Source: Terriglobia bacterium (GTDB lineage: Bacteria; Acidobacteriota; Terriglobia; Acidiferrales; UBA7541). Taken from it: a stretch of 64,000 nucleotides of DNA. Shown here one piece after another: positions 1 through 7,946 of the stretch. Each line of letters begins with the position of its first letter. The stretch's first letter is position 1. The notes under the pieces were generated by a model. The model had not been told where the DNA came from, ran no database searches, and saw only the letters and a list, made by a program, of their open reading frames with translations. The translations under genes and the position numbers were made by a program. Where the stretch lies: contig JAIQFB010000014.1 of assembly GCA_020073485.1 (NCBI GenBank), positions 1 through 64,000 of the forward strand, read 5' to 3'.

Positions 1-82
1 TCACCACCCTGCCAGTTGAATCCAGTCCAACCAAATGAAAGACCGTCTTACCTAAATCAATACCTAGCGCTTGTAGTTTCAT
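1..82 (-). pseudogene. IS110-family transposase, N-terminal fragment cut by the window edge
   Basis: Reading leftward from the ATG at 82-80, 27 codons run off the window edge. They contain GIDLGKTVFHLVGLD, the characteristic start of IS110-family DEDD transposases; the D of GIDLGK is the first catalytic acidic residue. A strong Shine-Dalgarno AAGGAGG lies at 89-95 on the minus strand, six bases before the start. The gene may be complete outside the window; only its start is visible, so the pseudogene type here simply marks a fragment. IS110 elements lack classical terminal inverted repeats, and none was seen. Confidence 0.8.
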
Positions 83-88
83 GGGATG

Positions 89-95
89 CCTCCTT
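89..95 (-). promoter_or_regulatory. Shine-Dalgarno of the IS110-type transposase
   Basis: On the minus strand the sequence AAGGAGG precedes ATG (82-80) by six bases. It supports the reading frame of the edge-truncated transposase. Confidence 0.7.
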
Positions 96-249
96 GCCAC
101 CGCACTCTACAACTTCCAGAGATCTGCGGCGGACCATCCCATTAACTGGGAACCCGGCCAATCCCACGTTCCGAGAAGACGACTTAACAGGACTTAGGAT
201 AATGTGCAGGTGTGCTGCAGTTCTGCTGGAAGGGGTATATACTTTGAAA

Positions 250-414
250 ATGGAGAAGATAAAAATTGAGCAGCACAGTTTTGTGGGGAGCCTGTGGTTC
301 GGGGCATGGCTTTTCACGATCGGATTTCTGCACCTGACTTTTTGGAAGGGTGTCCTCGCCATTGTGTTGTGGCCGTACTACCTTGGTATGAAGTTCAGTT
401 CACTGCTGCACTAA
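250..414 (+). CDS. Small membrane protein, function unknown
   Basis: A 54-residue frame begins MEKIKIEQHSF and continues with a hydrophobic stretch rich in Trp, Phe, Leu and Ile that could form one or two transmembrane helices (about residues 11-48). GGAAGGG at 229-235 could serve the TTG at 244 (spacing about 8) or, less well, the ATG at 250. The frame stays open upstream to position 16, but that part is low-complexity and overlaps the transposase start on the other strand, so it is not taken as coding. No family recognised. It could be a chance frame; the membrane character and the possible ribosome site are the only support. Confidence 0.4.
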   Translation: MEKIKIEQHSFVGSLWFGAWLFTIGFLHLTFWKGVLAIVLWPYYLGMKFSSLLH

Positions 415-491
415 GAATCGGTTATTTCGGGAAAACGCGCCGCTAGTTGGTTAGCGCATTTTTACTCGCGTGGCGCAAGGGAGAAAGGTCA

Positions 492-881
492 GTGAAAATT
501 ACAACGAAGCACAGATTCAGCCTCATTGCCTTACTGCCACTGATTCTCTTCGCAATTCCGCGCTCGGCCTCTGCGCAGTCCGACGGCCAGAAGCTTTACG
601 ATAATAACTGCGCCAAGTGCCACGGGTCAGACGGAAGCGGGAGCACGGCTATTGGCAAGGCCGTCGGAGCGAAGGATCTACGCTCCGACGAAGCCAAGAA
701 GCTCACCAACGCTGAAATCACTACCCAGATTGATCAGGGGAAAGGAAACATGCCTCCCTTCGGAGGGACCCTGGACAAGGCGCAAATCAACAGTTTGATT
801 CCTATTATCCGTGAGTTCAGCAAAAAAGCGGCAGCCCCCAGCAAGAAGGCTGGTTGCTGCTCGCGATCCGACGGCAAATGA
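492..881 (+). CDS. Secreted class I c-type cytochrome
   Basis: A 129-aa periplasmic single-heme electron carrier. The GTG at 492 is chosen because AAGGGAGAAAGG lies just before it; a TTG at 447 would add 15 residues ahead of the signal peptide. Residues 1-28 form a signal peptide ending ASA before Gln. The heme-binding motif CAKCH follows in DNNCAKCHGSDG, and the distal Met is in GKGNMPPFGG, giving the His-Met ligation typical of small cytochrome c domains. The C-terminus is unusual: a Lys/Ala/Pro-rich tail ending in a vicinal Cys pair (KAGCCSRSDGK). No oxidase or reductase lies beside it, so the redox partner is unknown. Confidence 0.88.
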   Translation: MKITTKHRFSLIALLPLILFAIPRSASAQSDGQKLYDNNCAKCHGSDGSGSTAIGKAVGAKDLRSDEAKKLTNAEITTQIDQGKGNMPPFGGTLDKAQINSLIPIIREFSKKAAAPSKKAGCCSRSDGK

Positions 882-1055
882 ATTGGCCACCATCACCAAA
901 CAATGAAGCACGGACAGGGAACGTACAAGCTGGCGTCAAGAAGCCGTACGTGGCCCCGGCAACCATTCTTTAAGATGCGTTGTCTCTCGACCAGTTCCCG
1001 ATAAACGGTGCCGCCCGAATGAGAATCGGATGGGCGTCACTTATAGGAGTGGGAT

Positions 1056-1481
1056 ATGAGAATTCTGCTCGCGGTCGACGATTCGAGGTTTTCCGAGGCA
1101 GCCGTACAGGCGGTGATCGCACATCACCGACTGCAAGGCCTTGAAGTACGAGTGCTTCACGCGACCGAGCCACCGGCGCTATTGATGGCCCCGGAGATGG
1201 CTGAATATATACCCCCAAGGGAGCCGGAGGAGGTGAAGGCACTCGTTGCGAGGAGCGCGGACGTATTGCGTTCTGCCGGAGTCAACGTGACGACAGCCAT
1301 CATACAAGGCGACCCGAGAATCGCAATCATCGACGATGCCAAAGCGTGGGATGCCGATTTGATTGTTCTTGGCTCTCGCGGACGAAAAGGACTGGAGCGA
1401 TTCCTGCTCGGAAGTGTGTCAGAGGCGGTCCTGCGTCATGCCCACTGTTCGGTGGAAATCGTGCGTCTTCCTCGCCAATGA
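1056..1481 (+). CDS. Universal stress protein (UspA family)
   Basis: A 141-aa single-domain cytoplasmic UspA protein. It starts MRILLAVDDSRFSEAAV, the usual first strand plus Asp pocket. Near the C-terminus it carries the nucleotide-binding signature G-2x-G-9x-G-S in GSRGRKGLERFLLGSVSEAV, which marks the ATP-binding subclass. AGGAG at 1045-1049 is well spaced before ATG 1056. It stands alone between the cytochrome and the MetE-like gene on the same strand, with gaps too long to suggest tight co-transcription. The family role is stress survival; the ligand and trigger cannot be told from sequence. Confidence 0.92.
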   Translation: MRILLAVDDSRFSEAAVQAVIAHHRLQGLEVRVLHATEPPALLMAPEMAEYIPPREPEEVKALVARSADVLRSAGVNVTTAIIQGDPRIAIIDDAKAWDADLIVLGSRGRKGLERFLLGSVSEAVLRHAHCSVEIVRLPRQ

Positions 1482-1676
1482 TCCTCCAAACTTTATGATT
1501 CAAAGCGGGTCGAAAGGTTTTGGCGGCCAAGTCCTGAGAAACGGTCTTCTCGGAAACTGGCCTTTCCCCCAAACATTGCGTCCTTGACGCCTCCTTTTGC
1601 CTCCGATAGTGTGTCAGCGTTTCTCGCCGAAATACTTTCCGCCTAGCAGTGGGACAAGAAAGGAAGTTCAACGGAA

Positions 1677-2780
1677 ATGTGCGCACAATTTCGCGCTGAA
1701 CATGTTGGCAGTTTGCTGCGCCCGCCGGAACTGCTACAGGCGCGGGCCGCGCATGCCGAAGGGCGCATCGCGCTGGAACAGCTGCGCGCCATAGAGGACC
1801 GCGCCATTCTTGAGGCTCTCGAAAAGCAGCACGAATTGGGATTAGGCGTGGTGACCGACGGCGAGATGCGGCGAGGGTCGTGGCTCACGGACATGGCGGA
1901 TGCGGTGGAGGGATTTGTTTCCGAGCGGGTGCCGTTGGAATGGAAAGGCCCGGGCGGAGGCGTGGAAGGGAGCACGGCGCACTGCGTCGGCGGGAAACTA
2001 AGGAAAGTGCGGAAGATGACGGGGCACGAAGTGCCGTTTCTGAAACGAAACGCTCGAGGGCCGTTCAAGGTCACGCTTCCGGCGCCCTCGAATTTCATGC
2101 TGGCGAGTTTCAAGGCCGGAATCTCGGACAAGTTTTATCCCACGCACAGCGATCTGTTAAAAGACCTGGTGGAGATCGTGCGCGATGATGTGCGCTGGCT
2201 GGTCTCGGAGGGCGTGTCCTACATTCAGTTGGACGCACCGTATTACTCCCACTATCTTGATCCGCGGCAGCGCGCACATATGCGCGAGGCCGGGCTTGAC
2301 CCCGACCGGGAACTTGACCACGCGATTGCCGGAGACAATGCGGCGCTCGGGGACGTGGCGCGCGGCGGCGTGACGCTGGCCCTGCACGTCTGCCGGGGAA
2401 ACAACAAGAGCCGCTGGTACACCGAGGGCGGGTACGACGCCATCGCCGAAAAACTCTTCGGATCGCTGCAGGTGGATCGATTTTTGCTCGAATATGACAC
2501 AGAACGCTCCGGCGGGTTTGAGCCGCTGCGCATCGTTCCGCGAGGCAAGACCGTGGTGCTGGGCCTGGTGACCACGAAGGAAGCCAAACTGGAATCGCAG
2601 GACGAATTGCTGCGGCGGATCGACGAGGCGGCAAAATTCGTGCCGCTGGAAAACCTGGCGCTCAGCCCGCAGTGCGGCTTTGCGTCGGTGGCTGCCGGAA
2701 ATCTGCTTTCGATGGACGAGCAATGGAAAAAGCTTGGCCTGGTTGTGGACACCGCGCGCAAAATCTGGGGAACTGCGTAG
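1677..2780 (+). CDS. Cobalamin-independent methionine synthase-like protein (MetE C-terminal domain only)
   Basis: A 367-aa TIM-barrel protein of the COG0620 group, equivalent to the catalytic C-terminal half of MetE; the N-terminal half is absent. The family moves a methyl group to a zinc-bound thiol. The zinc ligands are visible: His237 and Cys239 in ALHVCRGNN, Glu272 in LLEYDTE, and Cys333 in SPQCGFAS. The N-terminal HVGSLLRP loop and DGEMRRGSW match the substrate-binding region. A purine-rich AAAGGAAG precedes ATG 1677. Single-domain relatives include methionine synthases taking methyl groups from methylcobalamin proteins and methyltransferases for other thiols, so methionine synthesis is possible but unproven. 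No met gene lies nearby. A paralogue is at 32494-33498. Confidence 0.85.
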   Translation: MCAQFRAEHVGSLLRPPELLQARAAHAEGRIALEQLRAIEDRAILEALEKQHELGLGVVTDGEMRRGSWLTDMADAVEGFVSERVPLEWKGPGGGVEGSTAHCVGGKLRKVRKMTGHEVPFLKRNARGPFKVTLPAPSNFMLASFKAGISDKFYPTHSDLLKDLVEIVRDDVRWLVSEGVSYIQLDAPYYSHYLDPRQRAHMREAGLDPDRELDHAIAGDNAALGDVARGGVTLALHVCRGNNKSRWYTEGGYDAIAEKLFGSLQVDRFLLEYDTERSGGFEPLRIVPRGKTVVLGLVTTKEAKLESQDELLRRIDEAAKFVPLENLALSPQCGFASVAAGNLLSMDEQWKKLGLVVDTARKIWGTA

Positions 2781-2850
2781 CAGCCGGCAATGGCATTGCG
2801 GATTTGGTTCTGTTGCGATTTGCAGATTTTCGTTCTCGGGTTCCGGCTTT

Positions 2851-2976
2851 CGGAGGTCCGAGCTTCAGTTCGGACATTTAAGCTCCAATGAACCCTGGGC
2901 TTTAGCCCCTGAAGCTTCAGGGGTAAAACCCCCGGGTGTGTCGCTTTACGTCGAGGCTAAAGCCCCGACTTCCGAA
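2851..2976 (+). repeat. Composite hairpin repeat, copy 1 of 2
   Basis: About 125 bp built of three successive hairpins: GTCCGAGC/GTTCGGAC at 2856-2875, the perfect 18-bp palindrome CCCCTGAAGCTTCAGGGG at 2906-2923, and GAGGCTAAAGCCCC near 2953-2967. The same order and nearly the same sequence recur, reverse-complemented, at 17126-17250. It occupies most of the 301-bp gap between the MetE-like gene and the convergent di-heme oxidoreductase. No gene is seen in the gap. It may also act as a two-way terminator. Confidence 0.8.
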
Positions 2977-3081
2977 GAAATTGCCCCAGCCTCACGAACT
3001 CCAACCTAAAACAAGATCAAAAATTGGCGAGGCTGGCGCGCCGAAGTCTGCGAAACCCGGCGCGCCAGCCCCCGTTCCCGC

Positions 3082-4518
3082 TTAGAGCGAACGCAGGAAA
3101 TTGAGCAGGTCCTGCTTCTGGCTCTGCGTCAGGCCGTTGAAGATGCGGATGACGCCGTTGGCTTCCGATCCCTGGCTGGCGTGGGCTTCGATGGCCTGGA
3201 GCAGGTCCGAAGTCCTTCCGTCATGCAGGAAGAAGATCCGCTGGCCCAATCCCCACAACGGCGCGGTGCGGAATTCGTCCGGGCCCGCGCCACCTTGCGA
3301 GACGCCGTCGGCCAGGCCCTGCCCCATGTTATGCACCAGCAAGTCGGAGAACAGGTTCGCCTGGACGTTGCTGAGCGCGGCGACGTAGGACGTCCCCGTG
3401 GTCATCGAAGGTGTGTGGCAGACGGCGCATTTTGCAACGTCAGTGAAAATGTGCCGGCCGTTTTGAATGGATGCGGAACAGCCGGAGCCGGTGCAGGACG
3501 GCGCGGGTTGATCAAGAAAACGCATGAAGGCCGAAAAGGCCACGACGTCGCTGGGGACCTGGGTCGTTGTCGTCGCGTCGAAATTCGTGCCGTCTTCAGG
3601 CGATGGATTGAACAGGCAGCTTGCCGGAAGCGGAGTGGGCGGATATCCGCGCTCGTTCGGGAACAGCTCATTGGTGATTCCCATTTCCACGTTATAGGCT
3701 TCCCCGGTAAACACCGTCAGGGACTTGTTCTGAGCCTTCCATCCGAAGCGGGTGATCGACCCGTCATTGCCGCTGCGATTGGGGTGTCCGGAAATGCCCA
3801 GGAAACGCGCCCAGGCGGATTCGGCGGCCTGATTGGCGATGATGGTGTTCTCGGAAATGCTCTCGATCAAACCTTCGCCGAAGGTCGGAGTGGGAATGCG
3901 GAAAGAAATATTGTTCTGCTCGACCATCCGCTGAAAGTCCGGCTGGGCGAGTGTGCATCCCGTGGCGTCGCTGCGGCCTTGAATGGTGAATAGACCGTGG
4001 ACACCGCCGTCGGGCGTGTTCGTGATTCTCCCGTTCGGGCCGGTTGCAAATTTGAATCGCGCTTCGCGGACTGGGCCGTTGAGGGTAATGAATGACGGGA
4101 TGGTGTTCGTCGCGCCCTCGGCGTTAGCAACCTGGACTTGCGGGTTAACCGCGGGGCTGCTGCCGCCGATCGCGGGCTGCGCGTGGCAACTGGAACAGGA
4201 GTTGGAATTGAAGGTCGGACCCAGCCCGTTGTGCGCGCCATTCTGAACGCTTTCGACTTCCTGAAAACGACTTAGCCCGTCGTTGAAGTACGCCGTCTGG
4301 TCCGCGGTCAGGCCGGCAATTGGAGTGCCGGCTTGCGCGTTGCCGGTGCGCGGACCCGGGTCTTGCGCGCCGTTTTGGCCTTGCAGAACGAAGCCGAAGG
4401 CAAGCAGGAAAATCATCAAGGACAGACTGCGCAGGACCAGCGAACGCCCGGACCCGGTGTTTCTTTTCCCGGCAAAATGCGCCGTGTTGATCGATGGAAC
4501 TTCAGGAATTTGTTTCAT
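3082..4518 (-). CDS. Di-heme c-type oxidoreductase (DUF1111/DHOR family, 'thiol oxidoreductase')
   Basis: A 478-aa exported protein. The ATG at 4518 is preferred because AAGGGGAGAG lies just ahead; an upstream in-frame ATG at 4608 would add 30 non-signal-like residues. The N-terminus has a basic region, then a hydrophobic stretch (about residues 31-48, LSLMIFLLAFGFVL), i.e. a signal peptide or anchor. Two CXXCH motifs bind heme: SCSSCHAQPA in the first third and KCAVCHTPS in the last third, the arrangement of the DHOR family distantly related to MauG and bacterial di-heme peroxidases. Relatives often sit beside imelysin-like iron-uptake lipoproteins; none is present here. The substrate is unknown. 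Confidence 0.88.
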   Translation of the reverse strand: MKQIPEVPSINTAHFAGKRNTGSGRSLVLRSLSLMIFLLAFGFVLQGQNGAQDPGPRTGNAQAGTPIAGLTADQTAYFNDGLSRFQEVESVQNGAHNGLGPTFNSNSCSSCHAQPAIGGSSPAVNPQVQVANAEGATNTIPSFITLNGPVREARFKFATGPNGRITNTPDGGVHGLFTIQGRSDATGCTLAQPDFQRMVEQNNISFRIPTPTFGEGLIESISENTIIANQAAESAWARFLGISGHPNRSGNDGSITRFGWKAQNKSLTVFTGEAYNVEMGITNELFPNERGYPPTPLPASCLFNPSPEDGTNFDATTTTQVPSDVVAFSAFMRFLDQPAPSCTGSGCSASIQNGRHIFTDVAKCAVCHTPSMTTGTSYVAALSNVQANLFSDLLVHNMGQGLADGVSQGGAGPDEFRTAPLWGLGQRIFFLHDGRTSDLLQAIEAHASQGSEANGVIRIFNGLTQSQKQDLLNFLRSL

Positions 4519-4881
4519 GGCTCTCCCCTTGGTTGTCTTGCATCCGGCGTTCGATTCCCCGTCCGCGCAAATCGGGACGAAATCTCTCACCGAAAATGGA
4601 AAATTCATTCAAAGCGAATGCTGTCGCCCCCCATTTGCTCACTGATGAACACAGACGTTAATCTGGTTTGAATATGGGGGTCGCCTGTTCTGAGGGACAG
4701 ATAAAGTAGGGGTGGCGGCCCGTTCGCCAACCTGTACCTCTTGCTTCATTGGTTCGTCTAATTTCATTCCGCGCCGCCAAGAAATTGGCTGAGAAAAAGC
4801 GGAAAGCTCGACAGGATTCGCCGGCGGCATTTACACTAATGCCCGCAAGTGTGCAGCGCATACTGTGTGGAGAGGCGATTG
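4519..4881. other. Divergent intergenic region, no gene recognised
   Basis: 363 bp between the divergent di-heme oxidoreductase and ferredoxin genes. Short frames on both strands have no homology-like features and no convincing ribosome sites. It must hold both promoters, but no clear -35/-10 pair stands out by eye. Confidence 0.5.
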
Positions 4882-5205
4882 ATGCCCCAAGTCACGTTTG
4901 TTTCGGCAAGCGGAGTTTCCCGGAAGATCGATGTGCCGGCCGGGATGTCCGTGATGCAAGCAGGTCTGAATAACCGCGTGGAGGGCATTCTGGGGGAGTG
5001 CGGCGGCAATTGCATGTGCGCGACCTGCCATGTCTACGTGGATGCGAATTTTCTGGATCGAATTCCGGCGGCGAAAGAGAATGAGAAATTCATGTTGAGC
5101 ATTGCGGCCGAAGGGCCGCAAGCCAACAGCCGCCTGAGTTGCCAGATCAAAATGACCGAGGCGCTCGACGGGCTCACGATCCGGCTCCCTGCCAAACAAA
5201 AATGA
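4882..5205 (+). CDS. 2Fe-2S ferredoxin (adrenodoxin/plant-like fold)
   Basis: A 107-aa ferredoxin. The ATG at 4882 is chosen because GGAGAGG at 4869-4875 is correctly spaced and MPQVTFVSASG begins the first beta strand; an in-frame ATG at 4849 adds 11 unrelated residues. The cluster ligands are CX5CX2C in GECGGNCMCATCHVYV plus a fourth Cys in SRLSCQIKM, the pattern of adrenodoxin-type ferredoxins that feed electrons to P450s, Rieske oxygenases or Fe-S assembly. The next gene, ppk2, starts 43 bp downstream on the same strand and gives no obvious redox partner. Confidence 0.92.
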   Translation: MPQVTFVSASGVSRKIDVPAGMSVMQAGLNNRVEGILGECGGNCMCATCHVYVDANFLDRIPAAKENEKFMLSIAAEGPQANSRLSCQIKMTEALDGLTIRLPAKQK

Positions 5206-5248
5206 TGCAGCTGTGACGCGTGCGGGGAAAAAAGGGAGTGACGCAGCC

Positions 5249-6127
5249 ATGAAATCCCGCGAATTCGTAAATTCCTTCCGCATCGCGGAGGGATCGCGCT
5301 TCCGGCTCAAGGACTTCGATCCAGCGGAAACGCTTGGCTTGAAATCCAAGGAGCACGCGCAGGAAGCGCTCGACCGGGGAATCGCGCGGCTCTCCGAACG
5401 GCAGGAAATGTTATACGCGCAGGACCGCTGGGCTGTCCTCGTGGTTCTGCAGGCCATGGACGCTGCAGGGAAAGACAGCACCATCAAGCACGTCATGTCC
5501 GGCGTGAACCCGCAGGGCTGCAGCGTGACGTCGTTCAGAGCCCCCGGCCCCGAGGACCTGGATCACAACTTCTTGTGGCGCAGCCAGCGATTTTTGCCCG
5601 AGCGCGGCAAGATTGGAATCTTCAATCGTTCCTACTACGAGGAAGTCCTGGTGGTTCGCGTGCACCCGGAAATGCTGGCGCGCGAGAAAATGCCCGCGTC
5701 CCTGGTTACCGACAAAATCTGGCAGGAACGATTCGAGGACATCAATGCGTACGAACGGCATCTGTCCAGGAACGGCGTGCTGGTCCTGAAACTTTTTCTG
5801 CATCTATCCAAGAAGGAGCAGCAGAAACGATTCATGGAACGGCTGGATACGTTGGAAAAAAATTGGAAGTTCTCGGAAAATGACGTACTGGAGCGGCGCC
5901 ACTGGGACGAGTACATGAACGCGTACGAAGAGATGATCCGGAGCACGAGCACGAAGTTCGCGCCGTGGCACGTCATCCCCGCCGACCACAAATGGTTTGC
6001 GCGTCTTGCCGTCGCTGAAGTCATTATTCATGCGCTGGATGCGCTGGACCTCTCTTTTCCGAAGGTGGATGCGGAGAAGGAGAAGGAATTGAAAAACGCG
6101 CGCCGGACGTTGAAGCGCGAGGCGTGA
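5249..6127 (+). CDS. ppk2: Polyphosphate kinase 2 family phosphotransferase
   Basis: A 292-aa PPK2 protein; it transfers phosphate between polyphosphate and a nucleoside mono- or diphosphate. ATG 5249 follows AAGGGAG at 5232-5238; a GTG at 5213 lacks a site. The P-loop is QAMDAAGKDSTIKHVM (about residues 69-84), the Walker B region is GIFNRSYYEEVLVVRVHP, and a basic lid region follows (ERRHWDEYMNAYEEM). Length and the single PPK2 domain fit class I or III enzymes; class III enzymes phosphorylate both AMP and ADP, but the subclass is not settled by eye. A polyphosphate-associated CHAD protein lies at the far end of the window. Confidence 0.92.
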   Translation: MKSREFVNSFRIAEGSRFRLKDFDPAETLGLKSKEHAQEALDRGIARLSERQEMLYAQDRWAVLVVLQAMDAAGKDSTIKHVMSGVNPQGCSVTSFRAPGPEDLDHNFLWRSQRFLPERGKIGIFNRSYYEEVLVVRVHPEMLAREKMPASLVTDKIWQERFEDINAYERHLSRNGVLVLKLFLHLSKKEQQKRFMERLDTLEKNWKFSENDVLERRHWDEYMNAYEEMIRSTSTKFAPWHVIPADHKWFARLAVAEVIIHALDALDLSFPKVDAEKEKELKNARRTLKREA

Positions 6128-6204
6128 AGGCCGCAACGTGTTTCGGGCCGGGGACAACTTCGCCTGCCGCGCGGGCATCTGATGACCACGAACGCGGCTG
6201 AACC

Positions 6205-7314
6205 ATGAATACGTCGAAAAATGTCGTCGTGATCGGGGCGGGGCCCGCGGGGATTGCGGCGGCCATCGCCGCCAACCAACTTGGATTCCGGAGCGTGGTC
6301 CTGGACGCGCGCGTGCCGCCGGTGGATAAGGCTTGCGGGGAAGGAATTCTGCCGCATGGCGTCGCGGCGCTCCGCGAACTAGGGATTCGCCTCGATTCCA
6401 GCATCGCGCATCCGTTCTCGGGGATCCGGTTTCTGGACGAGGAGTCTTCCGTGCAGGCGGAATTTACCGGGAAACCCGGATTTGCGCTGCGGCGCACGCG
6501 ATTGCATCAGCTGCTCATGGAGCGAGCCGCTGAGGTGGGAGTGGAATTCCAGTGGGGCGCGCGCGTGATCCACGTGGATTCCAAATTCTTTGCCACGGAC
6601 GAAAAACAAATTCCCTACGATTGGCTAGTCGGCGCGGACGGGCAGAACTCGGCGGTCCGCGAGTGGGCTGGGCTTCGCTCCAGCGCGCTTCGCAGGAAGC
6701 GATTCGGATACAGGCGCCACTTTCAGGTACGCCCCTGGTCGGACGGAGTGGAAGTGTATTGGAGGGAAGGCTGCCAGATGTTCGTGACGCCCACGGGAGA
6801 AAAAGAAGTGGGGGTGGCCGTGTTTTCGCGCGACCCGCAGATGCGCGTCGAGGAAGGGTTACCGCGATTCCCTGCCCTCGCCGAAAAACTCCAAGGCGCC
6901 CCGCCGGCCAGCAAGGAATTGGGCGACACAACTACGTTGCGAAGATTGCCGGAAGTAACCGTGGGATGCATCGCGCTGGCCGGAGACGCTTCGGGAACGG
7001 TCGACGCGCTTACCGGCCACGGGTTGAGCCTGGCGTTTCAACAAGCCCTTGCGCTGGCCGAAGCTTTGCGCCAGGAAAACCTCTCGCTGTATGAGGCCGC
7101 GCACCGAAAAATCGCGGCCATGCCAGTGGCCATGACTCGCCTGATGCTCCTGATGGAGGGAAGCAATACGATCCGGCGGAGGGCCCTGAGGCTCTTTGAG
7201 GAAACGCCGGGCTTGTTTTCAAGACTGTTGTCCATCCACTCCGGCGCGCTTCCGCTTTCTTCGGTGGGCGCGGGCGAAATGATTTATTTTGGGTGGAAGA
7301 TGTTGCGGGCCTGA
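6205..7314 (+). CDS. FAD-dependent oxidoreductase, geranylgeranyl-reductase/monooxygenase-like
   Basis: A 369-aa flavoprotein of the p-hydroxybenzoate hydroxylase fold. The N-terminal dinucleotide-binding motif is VIGAGPAGIAAAIAANQLG followed by an acidic strand end (VVLDAR). DKACGEGILPHG resembles the loop of geranylgeranyl-reductase-like members. The middle motif DWLVGADGQNSAVREWAGL and the C-terminal FAD ribityl motif IALAGDASGTVDALTGHGLSLAF are clear. Members reduce isoprenoid chains or hydroxylate aromatics; the substrate cannot be chosen from sequence. It starts 77 bp after ppk2 and is followed 5 bp later by the YceI gene, so those two probably share a transcript. Confidence 0.85.
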   Translation: MNTSKNVVVIGAGPAGIAAAIAANQLGFRSVVLDARVPPVDKACGEGILPHGVAALRELGIRLDSSIAHPFSGIRFLDEESSVQAEFTGKPGFALRRTRLHQLLMERAAEVGVEFQWGARVIHVDSKFFATDEKQIPYDWLVGADGQNSAVREWAGLRSSALRRKRFGYRRHFQVRPWSDGVEVYWREGCQMFVTPTGEKEVGVAVFSRDPQMRVEEGLPRFPALAEKLQGAPPASKELGDTTTLRRLPEVTVGCIALAGDASGTVDALTGHGLSLAFQQALALAEALRQENLSLYEAAHRKIAAMPVAMTRLMLLMEGSNTIRRRALRLFEETPGLFSRLLSIHSGALPLSSVGAGEMIYFGWKMLRA

Positions 7315-7319
7315 CGCGC

Positions 7320-7934
7320 ATGCTTTCCGCTTCCACTACTCTTCGCGTGTTTCGTAACCTGCTCCTGCTTGTCGTGTCGGCAACAGCTGGCCTGGCCCCT
7401 GCCGCAAGCGCGCAGGCATTGTCTGTTCAGCTCGATCCCGCGCAAACGAAAATCGAGTTTGCGCTCGGTGCAACCCTGCATTCGGTGCACGGGAGCTTCC
7501 GTCTGAGGAACGGAGCCATCCGTTTCGATCCGACGACGGGAACGGTGAGCGGCGCCATCGTGATCGATGCGACCAGCGGTGAGAGCGGCAATGACGGCCG
7601 CGATAAGAGAATGCATCGCGAAATTCTCGAGAGCGATAAATTCCCGGAAATCATTTTCACGCCGAAACAGATAAGGGGCGCGCTGGCCGCCGATGGGCCT
7701 TCCAAGCTGGAAGTAACCGGCCAGATTCGTCTGCACGGGCAGGATCATGACATCACGCTGCCGGTCGAAGCGGTTTCCGGCGGAGGGAAACTGCAACTCA
7801 CGGCCCAGACCGTGATTCCTTACGTCCTGTGGGGATTGAAGAATCCGAGTACGTTCATCCTGCGGGTGAGCGATAAAGTCACAATCGATATTCGCGCCAC
7901 AGCGCGCGTCTCCAGCGAGGGAACGCCTCGCTGA
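7320..7934 (+). CDS. Secreted YceI-like protein
   Basis: A 204-aa protein with a signal peptide (residues 1-31, ending AASAQA) and a YceI lipocalin-like barrel: LDPAQTKIEFALGATLHSVH at the start, the HGSF.L..G.I.FDP.TG pattern, and MHREILESDKFPEI, a core YceI motif. YceI proteins bind long isoprenoid lipids in a beta-barrel in the periplasm. The ATG at 7320 lies 5 bp after the flavoprotein stop; a GTG at 7293 would overlap that gene. Pairing with a geranylgeranyl-reductase-like flavoprotein is suggestive of shared isoprenoid-lipid metabolism, but this is an inference. Confidence 0.88.
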   Translation: MLSASTTLRVFRNLLLLVVSATAGLAPAASAQALSVQLDPAQTKIEFALGATLHSVHGSFRLRNGAIRFDPTTGTVSGAIVIDATSGESGNDGRDKRMHREILESDKFPEIIFTPKQIRGALAADGPSKLEVTGQIRLHGQDHDITLPVEAVSGGGKLQLTAQTVIPYVLWGLKNPSTFILRVSDKVTIDIRATARVSSEGTPR

Positions 7935-7946
7935 GCGTGTCCGATT

